From assembly GCA_016213725.1 (NCBI GenBank), contig JACQZS010000341.1, forward strand, positions 1 to 34,146: 34,146 nt of DNA, read 5' to 3'. The position numbers were made by a program, and so were the translations under genes. This stretch comes from Acidobacteriota bacterium. GTDB taxonomy: Bacteria > Acidobacteriota > Terriglobia > Bryobacterales > Bryobacteraceae. A model generated the notes under the pieces. The model was not told where the DNA came from, did not search any database, and worked only from the letters and a program-made list of their open reading frames with translations. This document shows positions 1-8,476 of the stretch, piece after piece; the first letter of the stretch is position 1, and each line of letters opens with the position of its first letter.

Positions 1-6
1 CGGCGC

Positions 7-3000
7 TTACTCCGCCACCAGCCGCACCGGCCCGAAGAGTCCCGAGCGTAGCGGCTCCAGTTGCGCCCACGGCTTCTGGCCGGAGGTCACTACGTTTGTC
101 CGCGTCATCCGTTTCTCCGCCGGCAGCCGCGCGTCGCCCACCAGCCGGTTGTACCAGGTGTTGGTCACCTCCACCACCAGTTCATTCGTCCCCTCCTTCA
201 GCGCGCCGCTGCACTCCACGCGAAAGGGCGCCGTCCAGACGATCCCCAGCGGCCGCCCGTTCAGCCACGCCTCGCCGATGGTCCACAGGTCCCCCAAGTC
301 CAGAAACACCTTCCGCCCCGCCGTCTTCTGCCCCGCGGAAAACTGAAAACTCTTCGAGTACCGCGCCGAGCCGGCGAAGAACCTGATCCCTTCCTCCCCG
401 CTCTCCGTCCATGCTGCCAAACGCTCCATCGCTACTCCCGCCGGAGCGCCGCGCCCTTTCTCGAACTCCACGTTCCACACCCCTCCCAACACCGCCAGCT
501 CCACCTCCGGCGGCCTGGGCTTGCGCACCGCGCCCGCCCGCGCCGGCCGCCGGAACACCACGAACATTGACCCGTTCCTGTCGAACTCCAGCGGCACCTC
601 CACGCCATCCGCCGTGACAGTGTATTCCGGCGCATCCTCGATTGCCGCCGTCACCGGGTTCCACCGCTCAGGCGCGCGCCCCGCCACGCGGAACTTCGCC
701 CTGCCCTTCACCGCCTGCGCCGTCGTGTTCCGTACGAAGTAGATCTCCGCCTCCGGCGTGCTCCTGTGGATGTAGTCGAACGGATCCGGCGCCGTAAAAT
801 CCGGCGCGATCTTCAATCCGGCCAGCACGTCCTTCAACGCGCTCCCCCAGATCACTCGCCCCTTGCCGTGTGCGCGGCTTCCGCTGGCCGTCTCCTGCGC
901 GCCCCACAACCGCGCGGCTGACTCGCGCACGCGCCGGTCGCTCTCCGGAAATCCCTCCAGCCCCAGCGCCTGCCGCGGGCGCGGCCCCGCCACGGTGGCG
1001 CCCTGGGCCACCAGTTGCTCGATCTTCTCGAGCACTGCCGGGTTCGCCCCCGCCTCGTCCGGCAGCACCAGCACCGCGTAGCTTGGGCCGCCCGGCACGC
1101 TGAGCCGCCCGTTCTTCACCGTCAGCCGGTTCAGGATCACATCGGAGTTCGCCACATCGTAGTCGTAGCCGGCCGGATCCAGGTGCCGCGGCGGGATGAA
1201 CTTGTACCCGCCGTCGCCGTAGTAGTAGAGGATATCCGCCACAAACTGGCCCTGCTGCAGCAGGAACGACGAGCGGCCCAGGTACTCTGCAAACGGCTTC
1301 ACCTTCGGCCACCACGTCACATTCCGGTTCAGGTGCGTGCCGGCCAGATAGGCCCACCCCGGCAACCCCGCCTCCGGCGCGCTGTGCGCCCACGTGTGCC
1401 ACACGAAGTGGTTCGCGCCCTCCACCAGCACGCGGTCCGCGCTCCACTTGATGTCCTGCGGCCCCTCCCGCCACTCTTCAAACGAGGTGAACGACTCCAC
1501 GTGCACCCGCGGCTTCGCATACAGGTGCCCGGCCGACGCCGGCTCCTTCACCACCCACAGCCCGCTCACCTTCGGCCACCAGGGCCAGAACTCGCCCTGA
1601 ATCTCGTCCACCGCCTTGTTCGCCAGCAGCGCGTCCACCGGCACGTTGTGGATAGGCGGCCCCGGCCCGCCTGCCTCGGACTTGATCGTCAGCCCCGCCG
1701 CGTGCGCCGCCTCCCGCGCCGCCCCGTAGTAGGCCTCCACCAGCACCTCGCCCAGCGTCTTGCGGTAGTCGAAGAGAAACCGGTCCGTCGCCTCTTCCGT
1801 GCCCACCCGCGCTCCGAAGATCGCCGGCAGGTACGGCGCCATGCTGTAGCCGCGCCGCCTCTGAAACTCCGCCGTGAATCCGGGCGACCACACCGGCCCG
1901 CGCACCTCGTAGCTCGCCAGGTACAGGCTCCCCAGGCCGCTCGTCCGCAGGTCGTTGCCGAACGTCTCTTTGAGCCGCGCGATGACGTAGTCCATGTGCG
2001 CGCGCGTCGCCTCGGCGCTCAGATGATCGGTCGCCCAGCCGTCGGAGTTCGGGCTGGGCACCTTCAGCCGCTCACCCGTGTTCATGCAGACGAAGCGCAG
2101 AATCGTCCAGCGGCCCGGCGGCGCGTCCCATCGCAGCCGCCCCTCGGCGTCCACGTGTTTCGACACGTCCACCAGCTCCGCCGGCCCCTCGAAGGCAAAC
2201 GGCGGCAGGCCCGCTGAGGCAAACACCCCGCCCGCGCCTTTCGTGCTGCCGTCGTTGAAGTTGTCCACGCTCCACTGCCCGTCGTAGCCGATCGGTGTCG
2301 GGGCGTGAATCACCGCCGCGCCATTCGTGGTGTTGTCCGCCGAACGGCCCATCGCCACGTTCTGCCCCGCCATGTTGTAGAGCCCGAACTCCGCCAGCGT
2401 CCAGTGCGGTCTGGCGCTCTCGCGGCCGCTCAACAACCGCAGCCGCACAAACCGTCCGCGCGTCCCGGCCGGCAGCGCGAACCGCTGCGCCCCCGCCTCC
2501 GCCGCCAGCGTCCCCCGCAGCACCTCCCGGAAATCCTCGTCCCGCGATCCCGCCGCCGACACCGCCACGCTGAACTCCTTCACCGGCGTCATCTTCGCCG
2601 CCAACTCCGCCGCAGCGTTCGGCGTGCCGTTGTCCAGCACCACTTCTTTCAACTCGTGCACCTGGTCCGGAATCAGCCGCAACACCAGTTCGTGCCCCGG
2701 CCGCCGCTGCGCATCGCGTACCGCCAGAATCGCCACATCGCGCCAGAACGCCGGCTTGCCGTCCGCCCCCTTCGGCGCCGCCGGCGAGGCGATGGGAAAC
2801 GGCAACAGCGCTTCCACCCTGCCGCCGCCCGCCGCCGCCTCTAGCGTCGTCTCCACCGGATAGAGACCCATGCTCGCGTGCCGCGGCTCAATCCAGTGCC
2901 CGCCCAGGTCCCAACTGCTGATCACCGATAGATCCATCGCCAGCCCCAGCGAGCGCGCCTGCGCCGCAGACCGCTTCAGGTTTGCCAGCCATTCCTTGCT

Positions 3001-3270
3001 CAGAAACGCCGGCCCGGCCGGTGGACGCGCCGCCTTGTCTCCGCCCGCGCCCATGTCGAACAGCAGCACCCCGCCGAATCCCGCGTCTTTCAACGCCTGC
3101 AAGTCCTTCTCCGCCGAGGGAGGATCCACGTAGCCATTCATCCACAGCCAGTAAGTGTCCGGCTTGGCCAGTTGCGGCGGTCTGCGAAAACCCTCTTCCA
3201 GACTCGGCGTCGAACGCCCCTGCGCCAGCAGCGCCGGCGCCATCAGCAGAATCAATGCCGCATACTTCAT
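7..3270 (-). CDS. Secreted GH106-type alpha-L-rhamnosidase
   Basis: This 1087-residue protein begins with a signal peptide (about residues 1-16, ending ALLAQ). It matches the architecture of glycoside hydrolase family 106, whose members remove terminal L-rhamnose from pectin and other glycans. The early stretch with WLWMNGYVDP (41-50) and GGVLLFDMG (66-74) is the typical (beta/alpha)8 start of the family. Glu455 in SYEV and Glu592 in VESFT lie near the positions I recall for the catalytic pair of the Bacteroides enzyme BT0986; this is recollection, not an alignment. A beta-sandwich carbohydrate-binding-like region lies near 930-1060 (YSKSFQF, FLDLGDLWTIGEAWLNG). The ATG at 3270 has a strong Shine-Dalgarno GGGAGGAG and follows the isomerase stop by 15 bases, so it is the third gene of the transporter-isomerase-hydrolase operon. 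Stop is TAA. Substrate linkage is not predictable from sequence alone. Confidence 0.88.
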   Translation of the reverse strand: MKYAALILLMAPALLAQGRSTPSLEEGFRRPPQLAKPDTYWLWMNGYVDPPSAEKDLQALKDAGFGGVLLFDMGAGGDKAARPPAGPAFLSKEWLANLKRSAAQARSLGLAMDLSVISSWDLGGHWIEPRHASMGLYPVETTLEAAAGGGRVEALLPFPIASPAAPKGADGKPAFWRDVAILAVRDAQRRPGHELVLRLIPDQVHELKEVVLDNGTPNAAAELAAKMTPVKEFSVAVSAAGSRDEDFREVLRGTLAAEAGAQRFALPAGTRGRFVRLRLLSGRESARPHWTLAEFGLYNMAGQNVAMGRSADNTTNGAAVIHAPTPIGYDGQWSVDNFNDGSTKGAGGVFASAGLPPFAFEGPAELVDVSKHVDAEGRLRWDAPPGRWTILRFVCMNTGERLKVPSPNSDGWATDHLSAEATRAHMDYVIARLKETFGNDLRTSGLGSLYLASYEVRGPVWSPGFTAEFQRRRGYSMAPYLPAIFGARVGTEEATDRFLFDYRKTLGEVLVEAYYGAAREAAHAAGLTIKSEAGGPGPPIHNVPVDALLANKAVDEIQGEFWPWWPKVSGLWVVKEPASAGHLYAKPRVHVESFTSFEEWREGPQDIKWSADRVLVEGANHFVWHTWAHSAPEAGLPGWAYLAGTHLNRNVTWWPKVKPFAEYLGRSSFLLQQGQFVADILYYYGDGGYKFIPPRHLDPAGYDYDVANSDVILNRLTVKNGRLSVPGGPSYAVLVLPDEAGANPAVLEKIEQLVAQGATVAGPRPRQALGLEGFPESDRRVRESAARLWGAQETASGSRAHGKGRVIWGSALKDVLAGLKIAPDFTAPDPFDYIHRSTPEAEIYFVRNTTAQAVKGRAKFRVAGRAPERWNPVTAAIEDAPEYTVTADGVEVPLEFDRNGSMFVVFRRPARAGAVRKPRPPEVELAVLGGVWNVEFEKGRGAPAGVAMERLAAWTESGEEGIRFFAGSARYSKSFQFSAGQKTAGRKVFLDLGDLWTIGEAWLNGRPLGIVWTAPFRVECSGALKEGTNELVVEVTNTWYNRLVGDARLPAEKRMTRTNVVTSGQKPWAQLEPLRSGLFGPVRLVAE

Positions 3271-3285
3271 GGCCGCACTCCTCCC

Positions 3286-4734
3286 CTACCGCACTACCGC
3301 CGCTTCCACGCCCAGCGCCGCCGCAATCCGCTCCAGCGTGTGCGCCCTGTGCCCGATGCCCAGCGCGAAATGGTGCGTCGGCCCGGCCGCCACCCAGCGC
3401 TTCAGAAACGTGCGCACGTCCGGCTCGAAGAAGCCGCGCGTGTTCGTGTTGCCCGTCGCCGGAATCGGCCCGTGCACGCTCTGCCCTTCGGCCAGTACAA
3501 AGCGAAACCGCCCTTCTCTGTTCAATCCAATACTCAGCATCGTGATGGGCCCGTCCTTGATGCGGAACTCCACGCCCGCCCCGTCGCCCGGCTTGCCGTG
3601 GTACTTCACCAGGCTGCGCAGCACCGGCCTGCCTTCGGCGATGTTGATGTGGTGCGGCCCGTCGTGGCCCACCAGCACGAAGCCCTCCTGGAAGTCCACC
3701 GGATGAAACTCGGCGAAGCTGCCGCCAATGCCGATGCGGTCCATCAGCAGCATCGCGATGCACGTCTTCAGGTCGGATTCGCCGCACATCGGGAAGCCCG
3801 CCGCCGTCAGCAGCGAGTTGCCCACAATCAGGTTCGTCACAATCTGCCGCAGCCGGCTGCCCGGCTCGCCCTCGTAGTAGTAGGCCAACCCGTCCAGCTC
3901 GTGGTGCGCCACGAACTTGTCCAGCGTCACGGCCACGCGCGCCGCCGTCTCCAGGTGTTCCGGCGTCAGCTTGCGCGTCAGCGGATCGGACACCGGGTCC
4001 GGCGTGTCGAACAGGTTCAGGATCTCCACCTTCTTGGCCGCGATCTCAGTGGCCTCCACCTCGCGCTCCATCCTCAGCAGATCGTCCGCCTCGGTCTGCA
4101 CGATGTGGCAGCCGAACGCCGCCGTCAGCGCCGTCTGGTCCGTCTGCATGTCCAGCATGTGCTCGATCGGGTGCCCGAAGTGGCCGATCCGCGCCCGCCG
4201 CACGGCGTGCAGCGCCATCGCCACGTCGCACCAGTCGCGGATCTCCGCATCGGCCTCCGGGTCGTTTTCGAGCGTCCCCAGAATCACCTCCGGCGCCGGC
4301 TTGCCCATGCGCAGCGCCACGCCGGTGAACTCCGGCACGGAACAGAAATCGTCGTTGGCCAGCTGCATGTGCGTGGTCGCGTTCGCGTAGTCCAGCGCCG
4401 CCCGCGGCTGCAGCGCCACCAGCACGATGGGCACGTCCAGGCTCCGCACAATCACGCCGAACGTCGCCGACGTCGCATAGGTGAGCATGTCGCAGAACAC
4501 CAGGTCGAGGTCGGCCGCCTTCAGCTGCGCCGCCGTCCGGTAGGCGTCCTGCGCCTTGTCCACCATGCCGAAGTTGACCGTCTCCACGCCCGTCGCCCGC
4601 ACCTTGCCCTCGAAAACCGCCAGCTTGCCCAGCAGTTCGTCGAGCAGCCCCGGGAACTGCCCCCAATAGACGTGATAGCCCACGCCAAAGATGCCCACCC
4701 GCGCCGTGCGCGCCTTCCTTCTCGGTACTCTCAT
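3286..4734 (-). CDS. L-fucose/L-arabinose isomerase family protein
   Basis: The 482-residue cytoplasmic protein resembles the FucI/AraA superfamily of metal-dependent aldose-ketose isomerases. The first 180 residues form a Rossmann-like part starting VGIFGVGYHVYWGQFPGL. In the second half, Glu319 (CGES), Glu342 (FAEFH), His357 (VGHDGP) and His454/455 (GPTHHF) fall in the order of the four AraA metal/catalytic ligands, so the active site looks intact. The start ATG at 4734 overlaps the stop of the MFS gene (ATGA), which indicates translational coupling. Lying between a transporter and a GH106 rhamnosidase, it probably isomerises an imported deoxysugar or pentose such as L-rhamnose, L-fucose or L-arabinose. 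The exact sugar is inference, because this branch of the family is diverse. Stop is TAG. Confidence 0.85.
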   Translation of the reverse strand: MRVPRRKARTARVGIFGVGYHVYWGQFPGLLDELLGKLAVFEGKVRATGVETVNFGMVDKAQDAYRTAAQLKAADLDLVFCDMLTYATSATFGVIVRSLDVPIVLVALQPRAALDYANATTHMQLANDDFCSVPEFTGVALRMGKPAPEVILGTLENDPEADAEIRDWCDVAMALHAVRRARIGHFGHPIEHMLDMQTDQTALTAAFGCHIVQTEADDLLRMEREVEATEIAAKKVEILNLFDTPDPVSDPLTRKLTPEHLETAARVAVTLDKFVAHHELDGLAYYYEGEPGSRLRQIVTNLIVGNSLLTAAGFPMCGESDLKTCIAMLLMDRIGIGGSFAEFHPVDFQEGFVLVGHDGPHHINIAEGRPVLRSLVKYHGKPGDGAGVEFRIKDGPITMLSIGLNREGRFRFVLAEGQSVHGPIPATGNTNTRGFFEPDVRTFLKRWVAAGPTHHFALGIGHRAHTLERIAAALGVEAAVVR

Positions 4735-5933
4735 GCCGTCTCTCCTCTCGCCGCCAGCACCAGCCATGCCGCCGGATAGAGCAGCGCCGACACCAGAAAC
4801 ACGGGTGCAAACGAATAGTGATCGATCACCGGCCCGGTCACCAGATTCGACAGCATCGCCGCCACCCCGCCGCTGGTTCCCGTCAGCCCCACCGCCGTAG
4901 CCACCTCGTGCCGCTCCACCGTGTCCCCGATCAGCGTGATGAAATTCGCGATCCACACCCCGTGCGCCATCATCAACAGCGCCATCAGCCCGATGGCCGC
5001 CCCCACCGTCGGCGCCGACGACGCCAGATACGAAGCCGGCGTGATCACCGCCGCACCCAACATCATCGCCAGCCGCGCCCGCCGCGGAGCCCACCCGCGA
5101 GCCACCAGACGGTCTGAAAATCCGCCCGCCGTCACATTTACCACACCCAGCGCGAAGAACGGAATCCACGTCCATGCCCCAATCTCCTGCAGCGACAGCC
5201 CGCGCTCCTTCGACAGGTACTGCGGAATCCAGAACATGTAGAAGTAGAACACCGGGTCGAACAGAAACCGCGCATACAGCAGCCGCCGCACCGGCCGGCG
5301 CGCCAGCAGCGACCCGAAGCTCACCGCCCGCCGCTCCTCCGCCCGCTCCGCCTCCATCCCGCGCACCGCCCACAACCACGCCGCCAGCCAGATCAACCCG
5401 ATCAACGCCGTCCCCACAAACGCCCCGCGCCACCCCAACGCCCCCGCCGCCCAGGCCGTCAGCGGCGGCGCAACCACCGCCCCGAACGCCGACCCGCCGT
5501 TGGCAAATCCCACCGCCAGCGCCCGCTGCCGCGGCTCGGACCACTCCACCGCCCCCTTCGTCACCGCCGGGAAACACGCCCCCTCGCCCATCCCCAGGAA
5601 GAACCGCGCCAGCCCCAGGCTCGCCACCCCGCCCGCCAGCGCGTGCGCCGCGCTCGCCACAGACCATAGCCCCACCGACAGCGCCAGCCCAACCCGCGTC
5701 CCCAGCCAGTCCATCAGCCGCCCGCCCAGCGAGAACATCACCGTGTAGCTCAGCACGAACGCGAACACCACCCGCGAATACTCCGTGTTCGTCATGCCGA
5801 ACTCGGCCATCAGCCTCGGCGCCAGCACGCTCAACACCTGCCGGTCCAGGAAGCTCAAAGCCGTGGCGAAGAACAGCAGCCCGCACAGCAGCCAGCCCCG
5901 CCGCCCGCCGCTTGAACTCGTTGGTTCTTTCAT
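4731..5933 (-). CDS. MFS transporter, ACS (hexuronate/organic anion) type
   Basis: This 400-residue integral membrane protein has about 12 hydrophobic helices and the anion:cation symporter signature near its start (FLDRQVLSVLAPRL, then GRLMDWLGTRVGL as the loop 2-3 MFS motif). Families of this type import hexuronates, sugar acids and related carboxylates with protons. FFLGMGEGACFPAV in helix 4 is typical of ExuT/GudP relatives. I chose the ATG at 5933; an in-frame ATG at 5960 would add nine residues, and neither has a clear ribosome-binding site. The gene is first in an operon with the isomerase (4-base overlap) and the GH106 enzyme, so it likely imports the sugar released outside. A 15-bp inverted repeat sits directly upstream of the start and may be where the divergent regulator acts. 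Confidence 0.86.
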   Translation of the reverse strand: MKEPTSSSGGRRGWLLCGLLFFATALSFLDRQVLSVLAPRLMAEFGMTNTEYSRVVFAFVLSYTVMFSLGGRLMDWLGTRVGLALSVGLWSVASAAHALAGGVASLGLARFFLGMGEGACFPAVTKGAVEWSEPRQRALAVGFANGGSAFGAVVAPPLTAWAAGALGWRGAFVGTALIGLIWLAAWLWAVRGMEAERAEERRAVSFGSLLARRPVRRLLYARFLFDPVFYFYMFWIPQYLSKERGLSLQEIGAWTWIPFFALGVVNVTAGGFSDRLVARGWAPRRARLAMMLGAAVITPASYLASSAPTVGAAIGLMALLMMAHGVWIANFITLIGDTVERHEVATAVGLTGTSGGVAAMLSNLVTGPVIDHYSFAPVFLVSALLYPAAWLVLAARGETA

Positions 5934-5948
5934 GTTCAAATACTGAAC
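5934..5948. promoter_or_regulatory. Inverted repeat between MFS operon and its divergent regulator
   Basis: GTTCA-AATAC-TGAAC is a perfect inverted repeat with 5-bp arms and a 5-bp spacer. It touches the MFS start codon in the 45-bp gap between the MFS gene and the divergent IclR-HTH/sugar-sensor regulator. Size and placement suit an operator for a dimeric winged-helix protein. If translation of the MFS gene began at 5960 instead, the repeat would be coding, which would weaken the case. Confidence 0.45.
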
Positions 5949-5978
5949 GCGAACGTCCATTGGAAGCACAGTAGTTCT

Positions 5979-7085
5979 ATGCCACCCGCCTCCCGAAGTC
6001 AAGCTCGCACCATGCTCGACAAGGGCCTTACCGTCCTCGAAGCCGTGGAGTCCGCCGCGCAACCCCTCACCATTCAGGAGATCTCCGCCCACACCGGCCT
6101 CCAGCGCCTGGCCGTCTACCGCCTGCTCAACACGCTCCAGAGCCGCGGCTACGTGCAGCGCAGCGAGGACAAACGCTACCGCGCCTCCACCCGCCGCCGC
6201 CGCATGCTGGTGGGCTACCTCGCCCCGCTCGAAGGCAACCAGTTCCGCCTCGACGTCGCTGCCTCCATTGAGCGCGCCGCCGCCACCTCCGGCCTCGAAG
6301 TCCTCCTCCGCCACAACGACGAAGCCGACACCGCCGCCGCCCTCGCCAACACCCGCGAACTCATCGCCGCTCACATCGACGTCGCCATCCTCTTCCAGCC
6401 CGTCGAAGCCATCGGCTACCAGATCGCCGAACTCCTCAGCGCCGCCCGCGTCCCCTTCCTCACCGTGGAGCGCCCCATCCAGGGCGGCATCTATTTCGGC
6501 GCCAACAACTATCAGGCCGGCAAACTCGCCGGACAGGCCCTCGGCCACTACGCCCGCGAGCGCTGGCGCGGCCGCTTCGATCGTGTCGTCCTGGTCGAAG
6601 GCCCGCAAACCCGCACCAGCGTCCAGGCCCGCCTGGCCGGCGTCCTCGTCGGGCTCGAAGACGTGCTCGGTCCCATCCCACCTTCAGCCGTCCTGCACAT
6701 CGAAGGCGGCGCGCACACCGACGCCAGCCGCCAGGCCATGGCCCGCCTCATCCGCCGCCTCCCTTCAGGCACCCGCCTCCTCGTCGCCGGCTTCAACGAC
6801 CTCAGCGCCATCGGCGCCCTCGAAGCAGTGCAGGCCGCCGGCCGCGCCCGCGACGTCATCATCGTCGGCCACAACGCCGCCCGCGAAGGCCGCGCAGCAA
6901 TTCTCCGCCCCGGCTCCTGCCTCCTCGCCTCCGTCGCCTTCTTCCCCGAACGCTACGGCGACCGCCTCGTCCGCCTCGCCTCCTCCATCGTCGACGGCCA
7001 GCCCCTCCCCCCAGCCGTCTACACCGACCACGCCGTCATCCATCGCTCCAACCTCCGCAGCTTCTACCCCGATCCCCACGCCTGA
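5979..7085 (+). CDS. Chimeric regulator: IclR-type winged helix fused to sugar-binding domain
   Basis: The 368-residue protein has two recognisable parts. Residues about 12-70 (LDKGLTVLEAVESAAQPLTI onward, then ISAHTGLQRLAVYRLLNTLQSRGYVQR) are a winged helix of the IclR N-terminal type. Residues about 80-360 are not an IclR effector domain but a periplasmic-binding-protein fold as in LacI/RbsB proteins: a two-lobed sugar sensor with VAILFQPVEA, VPFLTVERP, VLVEGP, LLVAGFNDLSAIGALEAV and VIIVGHNAAREG at the expected strands. LacI proteins normally carry a different, cleft-binding HTH. It is divergent to the MFS-isomerase-GH106 operon with a 45-bp gap, so it probably senses that sugar. An in-frame ATG at 6012 is an alternative start; GGAAG at 5962 is a poor ribosome site for 5979. 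Confidence 0.85.
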   Translation: MPPASRSQARTMLDKGLTVLEAVESAAQPLTIQEISAHTGLQRLAVYRLLNTLQSRGYVQRSEDKRYRASTRRRRMLVGYLAPLEGNQFRLDVAASIERAAATSGLEVLLRHNDEADTAAALANTRELIAAHIDVAILFQPVEAIGYQIAELLSAARVPFLTVERPIQGGIYFGANNYQAGKLAGQALGHYARERWRGRFDRVVLVEGPQTRTSVQARLAGVLVGLEDVLGPIPPSAVLHIEGGAHTDASRQAMARLIRRLPSGTRLLVAGFNDLSAIGALEAVQAAGRARDVIIVGHNAAREGRAAILRPGSCLLASVAFFPERYGDRLVRLASSIVDGQPLPPAVYTDHAVIHRSNLRSFYPDPHA

Positions 7086-7121
7086 GCCCCCGGCGGCTGC
7101 GAAACCATGTAATCCAGGCGA

Positions 7122-7150
7122 TTGACCAAAACCTGCACTTCGGATATTCT
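7122..7150 (+). promoter_or_regulatory. Sigma70-like promoter of the corrinoid methyltransferase operon
   Basis: TTGACC (7122-7127) and TATTCT (7145-7150) are separated by 17 bp. Transcription would start near 7157, giving a leader of about 50 nt to the ATG at 7208. I see no riboswitch-like structure in that leader. The rest of the 122-bp gap shows no other feature. Confidence 0.5.
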
Positions 7151-7207
7151 TATCGTGAATCGTGCACGGTTCCGGTAACGTTTAAGTTGTCTCCAGGAGC
7201 GCCCAAA

Positions 7208-8476
7208 ATGACGCTTTCGCGCAAAAGACTTCAGGATTCTCTCGCCCACCGCCAGCCCGACCGCATCCCCATCGACTTCGGCGGCTCCGCCGTCACCGGC
7301 ATCCATGTCTCCTGTGTCGCCGCCCTCCGCGACTACTACGGACTCGAAAAACGCCCCGTCCGGGTCCACGAGCCTTACCAGATGCTCGGCCTCGTCGAAG
7401 ACGACCTCCGCGCCGCCATGGGCCTCGACGTCACCGGCGTCTTTCCCCGCAACACCATGTTCGGCTTCCCCAACTCCGAGTGGAAAGAGTGGGACTTCCG
7501 CGGCCTCAACGTCCTGGTATCCAAGGACTTCCTCGTCCGCGAAGAACCTGGCGGCGACATTCTCATCTACCCCGAAGGCGACCCCACCGCGCCCCCCAGC
7601 GGCCGCATGCCCCTGGGCAGCGCCTTCTTCGACACCATCATCCGCCAGCAGCCCCTGCAGGAAGACCGGCTCGACCCCGAAGACAACTGCGAAGAGTTCA
7701 AGCCCATCGGCGACGCCGACCTCGAGCACCTGAAGACCTCCGTCGCCGCCGCTCGAGGCTCCGGCTACGGCATCCTGGCCACTTTCGGCGGCACCGCCTT
7801 CGGCGACATCGCGCTGGTGCCGGCGCCGTTCCTGAAAAACCCCAAGGGCATCCGCGACGTGGCCGAGTGGTACATGTCCACCGCCAGCCGGCCCGAGTAC
7901 ATCCACCGCATCTTCGAGCGCCAGTGCGAAGTGGGCCTCCAGAACCTGGCCCGCGTCCACGCCGCCATCGGCGATTCGGTGGATGCGGTATTCCTCTGCG
8001 GCACCGATTTCGGCACGCAGAGTTCGCAGTTCTGCTCCGTGCGCACGCTCAAGAGCCTGTGGTTCCCCTACTACAAGGCGGTGAACGACTGGGTGCACGC
8101 CAATACCTCCTGGAAGTGCTTCAAGCACTCCTGCGGCAGCGTGGAGAAGTTCTTCGAGACCTTCATCGAAGCGGGCTTCGACATCATGAATCCCGTGCAG
8201 TGCTCGGCCGCGGGCATGGAGCCGGAGAAACTCAAGGCCCGCTACGGAGACCGCATCGTTTTCTGGGGCGGCGGCGTCGATACGCAGAAAACCCTGCCGT
8301 TCGGCACCCCGGAACAGGTGCGCGTGGAGGTGCTGCGGCGCTGCGAGATCTTCGCGCCCGGAGGCGGCTTCGTCTTCGACGCGATTCACAACATTCAGGC
8401 CGGCACGCCGGTCGATAACATCGTGGCCATGCTCGATGCGGTCCACGAATTCAATGGAGCGCAAGTCAATGCCTGA
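7208..8476 (+). CDS. UroD-family (COG0407-type) methyltransferase, first of corrinoid module
   Basis: This 422-residue cytoplasmic protein has the uroporphyrinogen-decarboxylase TIM-barrel fold used by cobalamin methyltransferases. The start RKRLQDSLAHRQPDRIPIDF is characteristic. His307-Ser-Cys309 (KHSCG) is the H-x-C zinc motif, while the C-terminal region reads FDAIHNIQAGTPVDN with no Cys at the place where MtaA-type enzymes have the third ligand. Cys379 lies 70 residues after Cys309. Beside a B12 protein it most likely methylates or demethylates the corrinoid using an unidentified methyl donor. It is too diverged from haem-pathway HemE to be that enzyme. I chose ATG 7208 because AGGAG lies 9 bases upstream; a TTG at 7187 is less likely. 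Its end overlaps the next gene by 8 bases. Confidence 0.85.
   Translation: MTLSRKRLQDSLAHRQPDRIPIDFGGSAVTGIHVSCVAALRDYYGLEKRPVRVHEPYQMLGLVEDDLRAAMGLDVTGVFPRNTMFGFPNSEWKEWDFRGLNVLVSKDFLVREEPGGDILIYPEGDPTAPPSGRMPLGSAFFDTIIRQQPLQEDRLDPEDNCEEFKPIGDADLEHLKTSVAAARGSGYGILATFGGTAFGDIALVPAPFLKNPKGIRDVAEWYMSTASRPEYIHRIFERQCEVGLQNLARVHAAIGDSVDAVFLCGTDFGTQSSQFCSVRTLKSLWFPYYKAVNDWVHANTSWKCFKHSCGSVEKFFETFIEAGFDIMNPVQCSAAGMEPEKLKARYGDRIVFWGGGVDTQKTLPFGTPEQVRVEVLRRCEIFAPGGGFVFDAIHNIQAGTPVDNIVAMLDAVHEFNGAQVNA

Noticed and set aside
1015-2217. 400-codon open frame on the plus strand across the GH106 gene
   Set aside because: It is very rich in Arg, His and Pro, has no family-like motif, and lies antisense to a well-supported hydrolase. 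High GC produces such frames.
3172-4779. 535-codon plus-strand open frame opposite the isomerase
   Set aside because: Composition is dominated by Arg/His/Gln repeats. The isomerase on the other strand has conserved metal ligands.
7086-7207. Cobalamin riboswitch upstream of the corrinoid operon
   Set aside because: The gap is 122 bp with a leader of only about 50 nt, and I see no B12-box-like sequence. The operon uses B12 but need not sense it.
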